Assembly: GCA_023662875.1 (NCBI GenBank)
Contig: JAMPIG010000028.1
Location: forward strand, 1-37,895
DNA from: Roseburia sp.
Lineage (GTDB): Bacteria; Bacillota; Clostridia; Lachnospirales; Lachnospiraceae
Length of the DNA stretch: 37,895 bases
Reading direction: 5' to 3'
Shown: positions 1 through 7,452 of the stretch, in pieces
Layout: each line of letters begins with the position of its first letter
How positions within the stretch are numbered: position 1 is the first letter of the stretch
Program-made: the position numbers and the translations under genes
Notes under the pieces: model-generated
What the model was told of the DNA's origin: nothing
Seen by the model: the letters and a program-made list of their open reading frames with translations, nothing else
The model's database searches: none

Positions 1-57
1 ACCAATTTTTTCATCACTATTTGTGCCGCCAGCGTCAGCGGCGGAATGGAGATTAGA

Positions 58-1104
58 ATGAAAAAAGAAATGATTCACCGATACGTCAACATGCCGGGGC
101 ACACGCCCTGCTACGATACCATAACCGCCGCCCTGACCGGGCTGGACGGGGCGGAGCAGGAAAAAACCTATCCCGCCGCCTCTTCCGACCTTCCTCCCGC
201 CGTTCTCCATATCGGCAGCGGCGTTTACCGGGAAAAGCTGGTGATTACCCGCCCCAACCTCACCCTCCAGGGAGAAGGCGAACGCCGGGAGGATGTCGTG
301 CTGGTATACGGCGACGCCGCGGCAGATATAATGCCGGAGGGAGACAAGCGCGGCACCTTCCGCACCGCCTCCGTCCGAGTCGATACCCATGACTTTACAG
401 CGAGGCATCTGACCTTTCAAAACGACGCAGGCTACGGCCACACCGTAGGACAGGCCCTTGCCCTCTATGTGGACGGCGATCGGAATTACTTCGAAGACTG
501 CTGCCTGCTTGGCAGTCAGGATACTCTCTTTACCGCGCCCCTGCCCTTAAAGGAGGCGCAGCCCGGCGGCTTTAAAGGCCCCGGAGAATTTAAGCCCAGG
601 ATTCTGGGACGGCACTGCTATAAAAACTGCTATATTCAGGGGGATGTGGACTTCATTTTTGGCGGTGCGATCGCCTGGTTTGAAGACTGTACAATCTTTT
701 CCGGCTTTCCGCGGGATCGGAAAACGGAAGAGACTCCCAACCCAAACGCGGTTTACGGCTATATTACCGCCGCCTCCACGCCGAAGGAGGAACCCTTTGG
801 CTATGTGTTTTATCATTGCAGCCTGGAAAGCGACTGCCCGCCTCACACCGTGATGCTGGGACGCCCCTGGCGGGAATGGGCAAAGACCGTCTTCTTAAAC
901 TGCCGGCTGGGGGAGCATATCCACCCTGCGGGCTGGAACGACTGGAACAAGCCCCATGGCCATTTCTACTACGGCGAGTACGGCTCCTACGGCCCCGGGG
1001 CAAGCCCCGATACCCGGGCGGATTTTTCCTGCCAGCTGACAGTCAGCGAGGCCGCGGAATATACGCCGGAAAATGTACTGAAGGGCTGGAAGCCGGGGGA
1101 GTAG
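58..1104 (+). CDS. Pectinesterase (carbohydrate esterase family 8), cytoplasmic form
   Basis: Removes methyl esters from galacturonate units of pectin or pectin oligomers. Family 8 hallmarks appear in order: GQALALYVDGDR followed by GSQDTLF (the Q and D of the family), then GDVDFIFGGA with the second catalytic Asp, and LGRPW with the substrate-binding Arg. There is no signal peptide or membrane segment, so it probably acts inside the cell on imported methylated oligogalacturonides. An in-frame ATG lies at 46, but GGAG six bases before 58 favours 58; ATG 70 is also possible. The length of about 348 residues is normal for a beta-helix pectinesterase. Its upstream neighbour lies outside the window, and a strong terminator follows. 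The family call is very secure. Confidence 0.93.
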   Translation: MKKEMIHRYVNMPGHTPCYDTITAALTGLDGAEQEKTYPAASSDLPPAVLHIGSGVYREKLVITRPNLTLQGEGERREDVVLVYGDAAADIMPEGDKRGTFRTASVRVDTHDFTARHLTFQNDAGYGHTVGQALALYVDGDRNYFEDCCLLGSQDTLFTAPLPLKEAQPGGFKGPGEFKPRILGRHCYKNCYIQGDVDFIFGGAIAWFEDCTIFSGFPRDRKTEETPNPNAVYGYITAASTPKEEPFGYVFYHCSLESDCPPHTVMLGRPWREWAKTVFLNCRLGEHIHPAGWNDWNKPHGHFYYGEYGSYGPGASPDTRADFSCQLTVSEAAEYTPENVLKGWKPGE

Positions 1105-1126
1105 GCGGGAAAATCAAAGATGGTGC

Positions 1127-1157
1127 AAAAAATCCCCGCTTTAAAGCGGGGATTTTT
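1127..1157. terminator. Bidirectional Rho-independent terminator
   Basis: AAAAATCCCCGC, a short TTTAAA loop, then GCGGGGATTTTT. The stem is a perfect inverted repeat with A and T tracts on either side, so it can stop transcription from the pectinesterase on the plus strand and from the decayed minus-strand genes on the other side. Confidence 0.9.
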
Positions 1158-1279
1158 CAGACCCTGGTCACCATTGGATTGATGGCAGCCATATGATCAC
1201 CGTTCATCTCTACCAAATCGAATCCGTCCGCCTCCAATTCTTTCAGCACGGTTTCGAACAACTCCAAGCATTTGGTTAA
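1157..1279 (-). pseudogene. Remnant of a small unrecognised coding frame without a start codon
   Basis: The minus-strand frame reads as ordinary protein (segments LTKCLELFETVLKELEADG and FDLVEMNGDHMAAINPMV) and ends with TGA just at the terminator. No ATG, GTG or well-placed TTG opens it. It lies immediately after the stop of the upstream reading frame, in the same frame. I do not recognise the family. It is probably the tail of a decayed gene or a small gene that lost its start. Confidence 0.4.
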
Positions 1280-1546
1280 TCAATGATCAGCTACCCTCCT
1301 TCGTCTATGTCTACATACACCGGATTGATAAGCTGTCCTTTTTTGATTATCTATTTCGACTACAGACGAATTTTCAATCATTTCGATTGGATACATCTTA
1401 TCAAGAGCGGAAATCATCTGAACGTCATCCTCGTTAAAATCGCTTTCATCCAGATCCACCTGATATTCTCCGCGCAGGATTCTTTCCTCCTTGGATTTCC
1501 ATAAATTCATCGAATGCGTCAATTCTGACAGTTCGCTCTCAGACAA
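1280..1546 (-). pseudogene. Small acidic protein, probably frameshifted near its C terminus
   Basis: The frame begins at a TTG (1546) preceded by AGGGG and encodes an acidic helix-rich protein (LSELTHSMNLWKSKEER, then DESDFNEDDVQMISALDK). After DNQK the annotated frame turns into an Arg-rich tail (CRHRRRRVADH) that looks like out-of-frame translation. In the +1 frame the same DNA gives GQLINPVYVDIDEGG and a stop, which looks like a genuine C terminus. The switch falls at a run of six A. Either the gene is inactivated by a one-base slip or the run slips in expression. It follows the nuclease-like gene by about 35 bases and could belong to the same transcript. The family is unknown. Confidence 0.45.
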
Positions 1547-1580
1547 AATCCCCTGGACGCCTGTTTTCCTTCCGCCTTTA

Positions 1581-2591
1581 TCACTTGCTCATTCTTGCTT
1601 TTGATATTTCCATAGCCTCTGTAACCGTTTCAGAGGTAAAAAGCGTGTCAAGCTGCACCCACACCCGATTCGACCTCACGATCTTTTTTCCTGTGCGAAC
1701 CGTTCCGGGCGGTGTGATTGCCGATCCCAGTTCATAGACAAAATGCGTTGTGGAAAGTTCAGCATCCGGTATCTCCGGTACAAACAGATGCAGATTATCC
1801 GTAACAGTATAGCTTTCAATATGATGGATTGACTGCAACATGCCGTTATATCGAAAGGCAATATAGGTCAGCGGTTCTTTGGGCCACCCACCTTTCCCAC
1901 CGCCGACAGGGCAGCAATACCTGTGATACTTTCTGACAATATCAACATATGTGATATCCGCAGCTTTCTTTTCCCCCTTGGACGTTATGATCTCTGCCTT
2001 GTTCAATCCAAGCGACACGACATATACCCAATTCGTGTCTTTCTTCTGTGTCGTCATAATTCTCTTTATGTACCTTTCCAGCTCATTAAGGATATAATTC
2101 TGCTTACCCGCCGTTTTCGCCCGTAATTTTCCCGAAATATTACATATCTCCATCCACGGGAGATGTAAAACCATGATCCCCGGTATTACAGGCCGCCTCT
2201 TTTTCGCATATTCCTCCGTACACTCCGACATAGATACGATCGCCTTTATTTTAGCCGGACTGTTCCTGAAATCAGTCCTTTTCGAATACAGCTTTAATTG
2301 CGCTTCCCCAGGAAGATTCCAGCCACGTTTCGCCTCAATAATGATATAAAACTTCCGGTTATCCGTTATCTCTAAATCAGTAACTCCCTTATTCTTCTCA
2401 AATTCCTGATACCGGATCACAACATCCTCTGCGTTCACGCTTACATGAATCAGATAATCAACGACCGATTCCAATAAACACGGACTTTTTACGAATGCCC
2501 ACGCTATGCTTTTCGTTATATCATTCTCCCTGTCACCGATCAGGTCAAAGACTGTCTCAATGTTCTCACTGTATGCGAAAAGCTCTGCCAT
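1581..2591 (-). CDS. PD-(D/E)XK nuclease family protein
   Basis: A 336-residue protein whose N-terminal half carries the restriction-endonuclease fold signature: an Asp in GVTDLEI followed about 12 residues on by FYIIIEAKRGW, the E-x-K of the metal-binding active site. A C-terminal segment (PLTYIAFRYNGMLQSIHHIE) resembles the extra domain of stand-alone members of this superfamily. The start is placed at the ATG of MAELFAYSEN, because ACAGGAG sits six bases upstream; the longer frame from 2615 lacks a site. Such solitary nucleases occur in defence islands and mobile DNA, but no methylase or partner is present here, so its role is open. The region is AT-richer than the flanking sugar genes, which suggests acquisition. 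Confidence 0.75.
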   Translation of the reverse strand: MAELFAYSENIETVFDLIGDRENDITKSIAWAFVKSPCLLESVVDYLIHVSVNAEDVVIRYQEFEKNKGVTDLEITDNRKFYIIIEAKRGWNLPGEAQLKLYSKRTDFRNSPAKIKAIVSMSECTEEYAKKRRPVIPGIMVLHLPWMEICNISGKLRAKTAGKQNYILNELERYIKRIMTTQKKDTNWVYVVSLGLNKAEIITSKGEKKAADITYVDIVRKYHRYCCPVGGGKGGWPKEPLTYIAFRYNGMLQSIHHIESYTVTDNLHLFVPEIPDAELSTTHFVYELGSAITPPGTVRTGKKIVRSNRVWVQLDTLFTSETVTEAMEISKARMSK

Positions 2592-2739
2592 GATAGCTCC
2601 TGTCCCGACTTCCATTTTCTGTCAAGTGGTTACATTTTTTTCCTCTCTATGCACATCCATGAGCATAAGCACCGCTTGAACCAGCCGGAACTATCACCCG
2701 CCATTCGCATATTTTCGACATGCTTCTTCTGCATTATGG

Positions 2740-3264
2740 TTATGCTCCTACTATATCATCAACACATTTGTATAACTTATAGCACTCATTATCACTCTCT
2801 TGTACAAATGTACTCATATCAACCTCAAAAGCCTCATAGCTATTTCTTTCATGATATAAATGATATCCTTGTTTTGTAGAATATAAAGTAACAAACACTA
2901 TACCAACTTCTTTTCTCGCAATCTCTCAACAAATAATCACCTATATATATTTTTTACCTTTTACTTCCGCGATTTTTGTACCTTGACATTTGATATCCAC
3001 CGCTAAATAATTGATATTAACAGTTCCTCCCATAGGTTTGCAGATTATACTCCCATTTATCTCTTCTATTTGATCTACCCTTCCCACTTCTATATTATAA
3101 TAACCAATAATTGCATCCTTTTTATCAGACAGCAAAACGTAAGTAATGCCCTGGTTTTCATCCAGAGCACTACCATTTTTCAAAAAATTATCGATAACTA
3201 TATTTCCGCATGTAAACTTATCTTTCAGGTGCTTATATTCTGACGTGTATTTTACTATATCCAT
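2740..3264 (-). pseudogene. GNAT acetyltransferase of toxin (TacT-like) type, broken by two dinucleotide slips
   Basis: The first 107 codons give a GNAT N-acetyltransferase of the kind seen in GNAT toxin pairs (CGNIVIDNFLKN, then GYYNIEVGRVD, then VNINYLAVDIKCQG of the acetyl-CoA site). The frame then meets TAG after KKYI. In the same frame coding resumes further on (EIARKEVGIVFVTLYSTKQG, then YHLYHERNSYEAFEVDMSTF) and runs to TAA at 2740. Between the two stops the sense reading GDYLLR lies in another frame. The pattern fits gain of TA in a TA run followed by loss of GA in a GA run, which restores the frame but leaves two stops. It follows the small upstream gene by seven bases, as toxin follows antitoxin. 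The protein is probably inactive. Confidence 0.7.
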
Positions 3265-3271
3265 CCTGCTC

Positions 3272-3445
3272 CTATTTCTCTGTCACGGTACATTTTATAT
3301 TTTCTGTTTTAGCATCAATCTCGAAGGAAAAATTGTGCGAATCCATAAACTCAACCATTTTTCTGTTATCTTCTGTTGCCGGTGTCCTTCCCAGTTTTTT
3401 TCTTGTTACGAAAGGCATCATCGGCTTTACTGCACATGCATTCAT
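3272..3445 (-). CDS. Small protein upstream of the GNAT gene, candidate antitoxin or leftover partner
   Basis: A 57-residue frame starting MNACAVKPMMPFVT. A longer frame opens at 3481, but AAAGGAG eight bases before 3445 makes the inner ATG the better start. It lies seven bases before the broken GNAT gene and shares a promoter with it, the usual layout of an antitoxin before a GNAT toxin. I see no clear ribbon-helix-helix or DUF1778 signature, so the antitoxin role rests on position only. It ends in a basic-acidic tail (ENIKCTVTEK). Confidence 0.5.
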   Translation of the reverse strand: MNACAVKPMMPFVTRKKLGRTPATEDNRKMVEFMDSHNFSFEIDAKTENIKCTVTEK

Positions 3446-3531
3446 TTCAATTTCTCCTTTCCCTTCCTTATTTTTACTCATATCATACCACCCCGGTCAC
3501 AAAAGTACAATAACCGAGCATACAACATCTT

Positions 3532-3571
3532 CTATATCAACTGTATATAGTAAAAGTCTATCATATGCCAA
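3532..3571 (-). promoter_or_regulatory. Promoter with overlapping inverted repeat for the GNAT-pair genes
   Basis: On the minus strand TTGGCA (3571-3566) is followed after 18 bases by TATACA (3547-3542). A perfect inverted repeat, CTATAT and ATATAG with a seven-base spacer (3532-3550), covers the -10 box. That is the normal place for an autorepressor site of a toxin-antitoxin operon. Confidence 0.5.
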
Positions 3572-3634
3572 GTTAAAAATCAACAGCTTTTACATATTAT
3601 GATTCATTTTATTGCAATTATGCTAAAATAGGAC

Positions 3635-4294
3635 TTATTCCGCTTCCTTCTGCTCTTCTTCCGTCTCCGCCGCGTTCTCGGCGCTCATATTTCCGCCGAC
3701 CTCGCTCTCCAGATCCTCGATTTCCTTCTCCATGGACTGGATCTTCGTATCCTGAGCGATGGCGCGCAGAATCCGATTCAGATCCTCCGGGGAAAACATC
3801 CCCGCCGCCTTGGAAAGATCTCCGATGTTGCTCCTGTTTACCTTCAGGTGCCCCCCGCCGGTCAACGCCACAGTAATCACTTCCTTCGGATCCGTCATAT
3901 CTCCCAAGCAAATACTGTTGGTTTTTTCATCGCAGACAAAGACCACTCCGTTATATTCGATAATTCCGTCCTTCGCCAGATACGCGTAGGGAACCTTCCC
4001 CTGCTGCCGCATATTTTTCAGAGGATTCTCCTTGCCCGTCGCCGCGGCCTCAAAAATTTTTGCCGCCTCAGAACGCCCTCCGGTCTCCTTCTCCTCCTCT
4101 GATTCCGCCGCGCTCTGCAGGTTCTTCATCCCTGTCTTTCCTTCGGCTGTCTCCTGCTTCGCCGCGGCTTCCCTGGCCTTTTCCGCCGCCGCAAGGGAAG
4201 CGATCCACATCCCTGCCGCGCTCTCTTCTCTCTTTTGTCCCGATACCCTCTGCTCATTCCTTCCGGCCAGACTACCGTTTACCCCAATCTGCAT
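3635..4294 (-). CDS. Conserved hypothetical protein, Lachnospiraceae type
   Basis: A 219-residue soluble protein without signal peptide or membrane segment. The N-terminal 90 residues are Ala/Glu-rich and low in complexity. The middle part (VPYAYLAKDGIIEYNGVVF, then VCDEKTNSICLGDM) is a compact beta-rich segment that looks folded, and the C terminus (QDTKIQSMEKEIEDLESEVG) is a coiled coil. GAGGG six bases before the ATG supports the start. It is the last of three consecutive minus-strand genes including a FliD-like and a DUF6033-like protein. I do not recognise a named domain. Its function may be linked to those neighbours, but that is inference. Confidence 0.7.
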   Translation of the reverse strand: MQIGVNGSLAGRNEQRVSGQKREESAAGMWIASLAAAEKAREAAAKQETAEGKTGMKNLQSAAESEEEKETGGRSEAAKIFEAAATGKENPLKNMRQQGKVPYAYLAKDGIIEYNGVVFVCDEKTNSICLGDMTDPKEVITVALTGGGHLKVNRSNIGDLSKAAGMFSPEDLNRILRAIAQDTKIQSMEKEIEDLESEVGGNMSAENAAETEEEQKEAE

Positions 4295-4309
4295 CTCTAT
4301 CCCTCATCT

Positions 4310-4325
4310 GCGCGCTGCAGCGCGC
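4310..4325. repeat. Perfect 16-bp GC palindrome before the third gene of the cluster
   Basis: GCGCGCTGCAGCGCGC lies in the gap between the FliD-like gene and the next minus-strand gene, 15 bases before the latter's start codon and just ahead of its GAGGG site. In RNA it would form a hairpin next to the ribosome binding site and might limit translation or protect the mRNA. Confidence 0.5.
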
Positions 4326-4409
4326 CCTTTCTACTTTTTATTCTCCAAAAGTCTCGCAGCCGCTTGTTTTTCTTCGCATTCATTATATCGGAAAAAGCGT
4401 CCATCTTCC

Positions 4410-5042
4410 TTAGCCGAGGAGATTATACCGGCTGAGATAGGAATTCATGATATCTCCCCGGGCGTTGTAGGCCGTACTCAGATTCTGAACATTTGTCTTC
4501 GCATTGTCCGATACCCGGGACGCTACATAAGAAGCCCTCTTGACAAAGTCTCCTTCCGTCCCCAGAAGCCGCTTTACCTGCTCCGGATCCGCCCCCTTCA
4601 GCTTTTCCTGGTTTAATGTCAACTTGCCCGACGAGTTATAGGCAATGCCCAGCTCCTCCAACTCTTTCCGCTGATCAGAGTAGGTCTGCTTCATCATCTG
4701 CTGATAATAACGGTTTAAAACTCCGCTGGCGCTATCCAGCGTATCTAACGTACTGTTATAGGCGTCCAAAAAGCTCTGTACCTCCCTGACACAGTCCTCG
4801 CCGCCATCCGCCTTGCGCCCCAGCTGCTCCGCTGCAGAAACCAGCTGATCCGCCTTGCTTCCCATGCTCTCATAGCCAATCCTCTGCGTCCGTTTCAGAG
4901 CGGTATTGCCCCGGGCAGCCCCCAAAGACTCCAGTCGCTCCATGCCCCCTGTCCGGTTCTGCTGCGTGCCACTCCTCCAGGCCATTCCCTTTCTGGCGGC
5001 CTCGCTGTTCCGTCGGTTTATCATTCCCATGGTTACTCTCAT
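4410..5042 (-). CDS. FliD (hook-associated protein 2) C-terminal-like protein
   Basis: A 210-residue protein. Its second half has the look of the FliD C-terminal coiled coil: VQSFLDAYNSTLDTLD, then a long helix ending ELEELGIAYNSSGKLTLNQE, LKGADPEQVKRLLG, and FVKRASYVASRVSDNAKT. In FliD this part is followed by the filament-cap C terminus. The N-terminal half here is basic and unrelated. AAGGAG eight bases before the ATG fixes the start. No flagellar genes are in the window. Similar short FliD-tail proteins are known to me from Lachnospiraceae, some non-motile, so it may serve another extracellular or structural purpose. The similarity is clear but the function is not. Confidence 0.65.
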   Translation of the reverse strand: MRVTMGMINRRNSEAARKGMAWRSGTQQNRTGGMERLESLGAARGNTALKRTQRIGYESMGSKADQLVSAAEQLGRKADGGEDCVREVQSFLDAYNSTLDTLDSASGVLNRYYQQMMKQTYSDQRKELEELGIAYNSSGKLTLNQEKLKGADPEQVKRLLGTEGDFVKRASYVASRVSDNAKTNVQNLSTAYNARGDIMNSYLSRYNLLG

Positions 5043-5111
5043 ATTCGCGTTCTCCTTCCTTCGGATCCTGAAACTTCTTGTTTTTCTACCGTTTCCGCTC
5101 TCCTTCTCTTC

Positions 5112-5270
5112 GGCTCTGTCTTTCCTCTTCAGCCCTGCTCTTCCTCTTCAGCCCTGCTCTTCCTCTTCGGCCCTGCTCTTCCTCTTCAGCCCTGCTCTTC
5201 CTCTCCAGCCCTGCTCTTCCTCTCCAGCCCTGCTCTTCCTCTTCGGCCCTGCTCTTCCTCTTCGGCCCTA
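5112..5270 (-). repeat. 19-bp tandem repeat (minisatellite), about eight copies
   Basis: Units start at 5112, 5131, 5150, 5169, 5188, 5207, 5226, 5245 and 5264, exactly 19 bases apart, with only A/G and T/C changes within them. On the plus strand each reads about AGCCCTGCTCTTCCTCTTC. The block fills most of the gap between the DUF6033-like and FliD-like genes. Because 19 is not a multiple of three, no frame reads through it as a regular peptide, so it is not coding. Copy number could vary by slippage. Confidence 0.9.
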
Positions 5271-5309
5271 TCTCTAACCCGATATGTGCGGCTTCTCACA
5301 CCGGCCCTC

Positions 5310-6224
5310 TCAGGAAAATTCTCCGACGCCCTGACGCCCGGCTGCCCGCTCCTGAATCCTCTCCGTTCTGTTTCGGATCAGCCGCTCTGTCAAGCCTTCC
5401 CTCCTGCCAGCCTGCGACATAAGACGCTCTGCGTGTTCGCTCGCCCAGCCTGCGCTTTCTTCCGTCAAACCGGAGCTTCGACTCTGCGCTGCCTGTCCCC
5501 GGCTCTCCCGCAGACTCTTTCTGTTCCCATAGTCCGCCGACGCTGTTCTCTTTGCCGCCGCACTCAAACCATAGCATTCCTCCGCCGAACCGCCGATAAC
5601 GCGGCATCCAAACCAGGACGAGCCGGCGGCCTTCTGCGTCTGGAGATCCTTCCGCAGCATCTCCAGCACCTGCTTTTCATAATCCGGCTCCCGCTGCATC
5701 CTGTCGAGCGCCTCCTCCTTCAGCACCAGCAGCCCCCTGCCCCTTTGTCCGGCGTCCACGCTGTCCGACAGGGAAGAAATCCGCCCGCAAATATCCTTTT
5801 GATACTCCTCCCGGGTCATTTCCGAAGGCTTCTTACCGTTCTCTTCCATTGTCCCGGCCGCTACCGTCGGCGGAAAACCCATCATCACATCCCGCCCCTG
5901 CTGTAAGCTCTGCCGCTCGCCCAGCGCCTTTTGCAGCGCCTGCGCAAAATTCTGATACGGAACGCTTAAGCCGCTCAGGCCAAGGCCTCCTTTCCAAACA
6001 TTTCCCATCGTCAGACTTCCCAGAACGCTCCCATAACCCGTACTCAGTCCCGTCAACCCGTCTCCGTAGCCCAGGCGTAAGCCTGTCAAATCATTCCCAT
6101 ATCCCAGACCCATCAGACTGCCCCCGTAGCCAAGGCTCAGACCCGTCAAATTATTTCCATAACCCAGCCCCAGGCTGCCTCCATACATGCCGCTCAAATA
6201 ACCGTTTCCGATTCGTAAATCCAT
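5310..6224 (-). CDS. DUF6033-like protein with N-terminal Gly/Leu/Tyr repeats
   Basis: A protein of about 304 residues. The first 90 residues are imperfect repeats around LGYGNNLTGLSLGYGG, which suggests a flexible or self-associating segment. The second half resembles DUF6033 proteins of Lachnospiraceae: MTREEYQKDICGRISSL, LKEEALDRMQREPDYEKQVL, and WFGCRVIGGSAEE. The track-length frame opens at 6329, but CGGGAG lies eight bases before the ATG at 6224 (MDLRIGNGYL), which is the better start. It leads the three-gene group and is separated from the FliD-like gene by the minisatellite. The domain match is from memory of the family and the function is unknown. Confidence 0.6.
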   Translation of the reverse strand: MDLRIGNGYLSGMYGGSLGLGYGNNLTGLSLGYGGSLMGLGYGNDLTGLRLGYGDGLTGLSTGYGSVLGSLTMGNVWKGGLGLSGLSVPYQNFAQALQKALGERQSLQQGRDVMMGFPPTVAAGTMEENGKKPSEMTREEYQKDICGRISSLSDSVDAGQRGRGLLVLKEEALDRMQREPDYEKQVLEMLRKDLQTQKAAGSSWFGCRVIGGSAEECYGLSAAAKRTASADYGNRKSLRESRGQAAQSRSSGLTEESAGWASEHAERLMSQAGRREGLTERLIRNRTERIQERAAGRQGVGEFS

Positions 6225-6322
6225 ATTATTTCTCCCGCTTTCCGTCATACTGCCAATGTCAGTCCCCAATATCATGAATCTTCGATTCATGATCGCCATT
6301 CGCCGCTCACCGAATGCGCATT

Positions 6323-6454
6323 CTATCATAGAAACTGCTCTGCATTTTCTATGATCTAAATTCTATAATAGAAATCACTTCGTAATTTCTATTATCCAAT
6401 TTCTATAATAAAATCGAAAAGCAGATTTTATTATCCAAGTTCTATAATAAAAAT
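6323..6454. repeat. Array 1 of 39-40 bp palindromic repeats (three units and a terminal half)
   Basis: Units start at 6323, 6363 and 6403, with a half unit at 6442-6454. Each unit is an inverted repeat of about 10 bp, for example ATAATAGAAAT and ATTTCTATTAT around a 9-11 base loop, then a linker such as CCAATTT or CCAAGTT. The arms differ between units but each pair stays complementary. The same design occurs at 8242 and 27823. The rest of the gene-free stretch 6225-6768 holds a plus-strand promoter (6657) and otherwise nothing I can support; a 90-codon minus frame at 6431-6703 lacks any sign of being real. Confidence 0.85.
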
Positions 6455-6656
6455 CGGCCTCTCTTCCGCGGAACCTTCGCAATATGTCATCAATTCCCTC
6501 CCTGCCGTCACGAATTCCGCCCGGCTGCACTTTTTCGGCCCGCGCCGATTGACGGCTTCTCCCCGCCTCTTTCCCGCAGGAATGCCTTTTTCCGTAGAAT
6601 ATGGTTTCCCGCAGGCTTCCGACGCCTTCGGAAGACCGCTGCAGTCAAAAAATGCC

Positions 6657-6685
6657 TTGCCCTTTTTTTCTCGCCGAAGTATACT
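6657..6685 (+). promoter_or_regulatory. Sigma-A type promoter of the nitroreductase gene
   Basis: TTGCCC (6657-6662), 17 bases, TATACT (6680-6685). The start codon lies about 80 bases downstream, preceded by AGGAGGA. Confidence 0.7.
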
Positions 6686-6768
6686 GAAATTATCCGAAAA
6701 CAATAGAATTTACGCTCCGCAGGAATTCTATTGCCGTGAACAATTAAGAAAACAGGAGGAACCAGACC

Positions 6769-7299
6769 ATGAGCAATGTAATCGAAGCCATTAAAACCCG
6801 CAGTTCCACAAGAGGCTACACCGCAGAATCCCTGACCGAATCGGAGCTTGACACTCTGCTCCACGCGGGACTCCAGGCACCCACCGCCGCCAACAGACAG
6901 GAGATCCATTTTACCGTGCTGAAGGGCGGGGATCCCGTTTTACAGGAGCTGGAGGAGGAGAAAAACCGACTGCGGAATATTACGGAAGCGCCGCACAATT
7001 TTTATTACGAAGCTCCCGTCGTCGTGATTCTCAGCGCGGACGCCGACTTTAAATGGGGAACCCTGGACGCCGGAATCGCCGTGGAAAATATGGCGTTAGC
7101 AGCGGAGGAGCTGGGGCTGGGCAGCCTGATCATCGGTTGTATCCTGGATGCAATCAACGGCGAAAAGAAGGAGCATTTTGCCGAGGCCCTGAAGCTTCCT
7201 CCCTGCCATGAGTACAAAATCGCCGTCGCCTTCGGCCATAAAGCGGTGACGAAGGAACCCCACACCTACGACGCCGAAAAACAGGTTACTTATTTGTAA
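6769..7299 (+). CDS. Nitroreductase family FMN-dependent oxidoreductase
   Basis: A 176-residue single-domain nitroreductase. The N terminus has the FMN phosphate-binding pattern IKTRSSTRGYT, followed by LLHAGLQAPTAANRQ, in which the Ala-Pro-Thr-Ala-Asn segment contacts the flavin. DAGIAVENMALAAEELGLGS is the conserved dimer and FMN segment. Members reduce nitro groups, quinones or other small electron acceptors with NAD(P)H, and the natural substrate here cannot be told. AGGAGGA eight bases before the ATG gives a strong start, and a promoter stands upstream. It appears to be monocistronic. No ferredoxin domain is fused. Confidence 0.93.
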   Translation: MSNVIEAIKTRSSTRGYTAESLTESELDTLLHAGLQAPTAANRQEIHFTVLKGGDPVLQELEEEKNRLRNITEAPHNFYYEAPVVVILSADADFKWGTLDAGIAVENMALAAEELGLGSLIIGCILDAINGEKKEHFAEALKLPPCHEYKIAVAFGHKAVTKEPHTYDAEKQVTYL

Positions 7300-7342
7300 G
7301 GAAACTCCCTGTAAGAAAAAAGATCTCCAAATTTCCCGCAAG

Positions 7343-7393
7343 AAAAAACTCCCGGCGTCAGAAGAGGGGGACGTCCCTTTCTTCTGACGCCGG
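7343..7393 (-). terminator. Rho-independent terminator of the LytTR regulator gene
   Basis: On the minus strand a perfect 14-bp stem (CCGGCGTCAGAAGA and its complement, 7352-7393) is followed by AGTTTTTTC. The T tract lies on the minus-strand side, so it serves the regulator gene at 7453-8163 rather than the nitroreductase. Confidence 0.85.
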
Positions 7394-7452
7394 AAGTCAT
7401 CCGGCAACCTGACGTTTCCCGGCTCACTTGCTGCCCGCCGGTTCCTTCCGCT

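Noticed and set aside
2610-2640. TTGACA before the nuclease-like gene as a -35 box
   Set aside because: It is only about 30 bases from the start codon with no -10 at the right distance.
2649-2879. 76-codon plus-strand frame
   Set aside because: Lies opposite the decayed GNAT gene and has low-complexity His/Tyr composition.
6431-6703. 90-codon minus-strand frame between array 1 and the nitroreductase
   Set aside because: No ribosome site or recognisable segment, and it overlaps the nitroreductase promoter.
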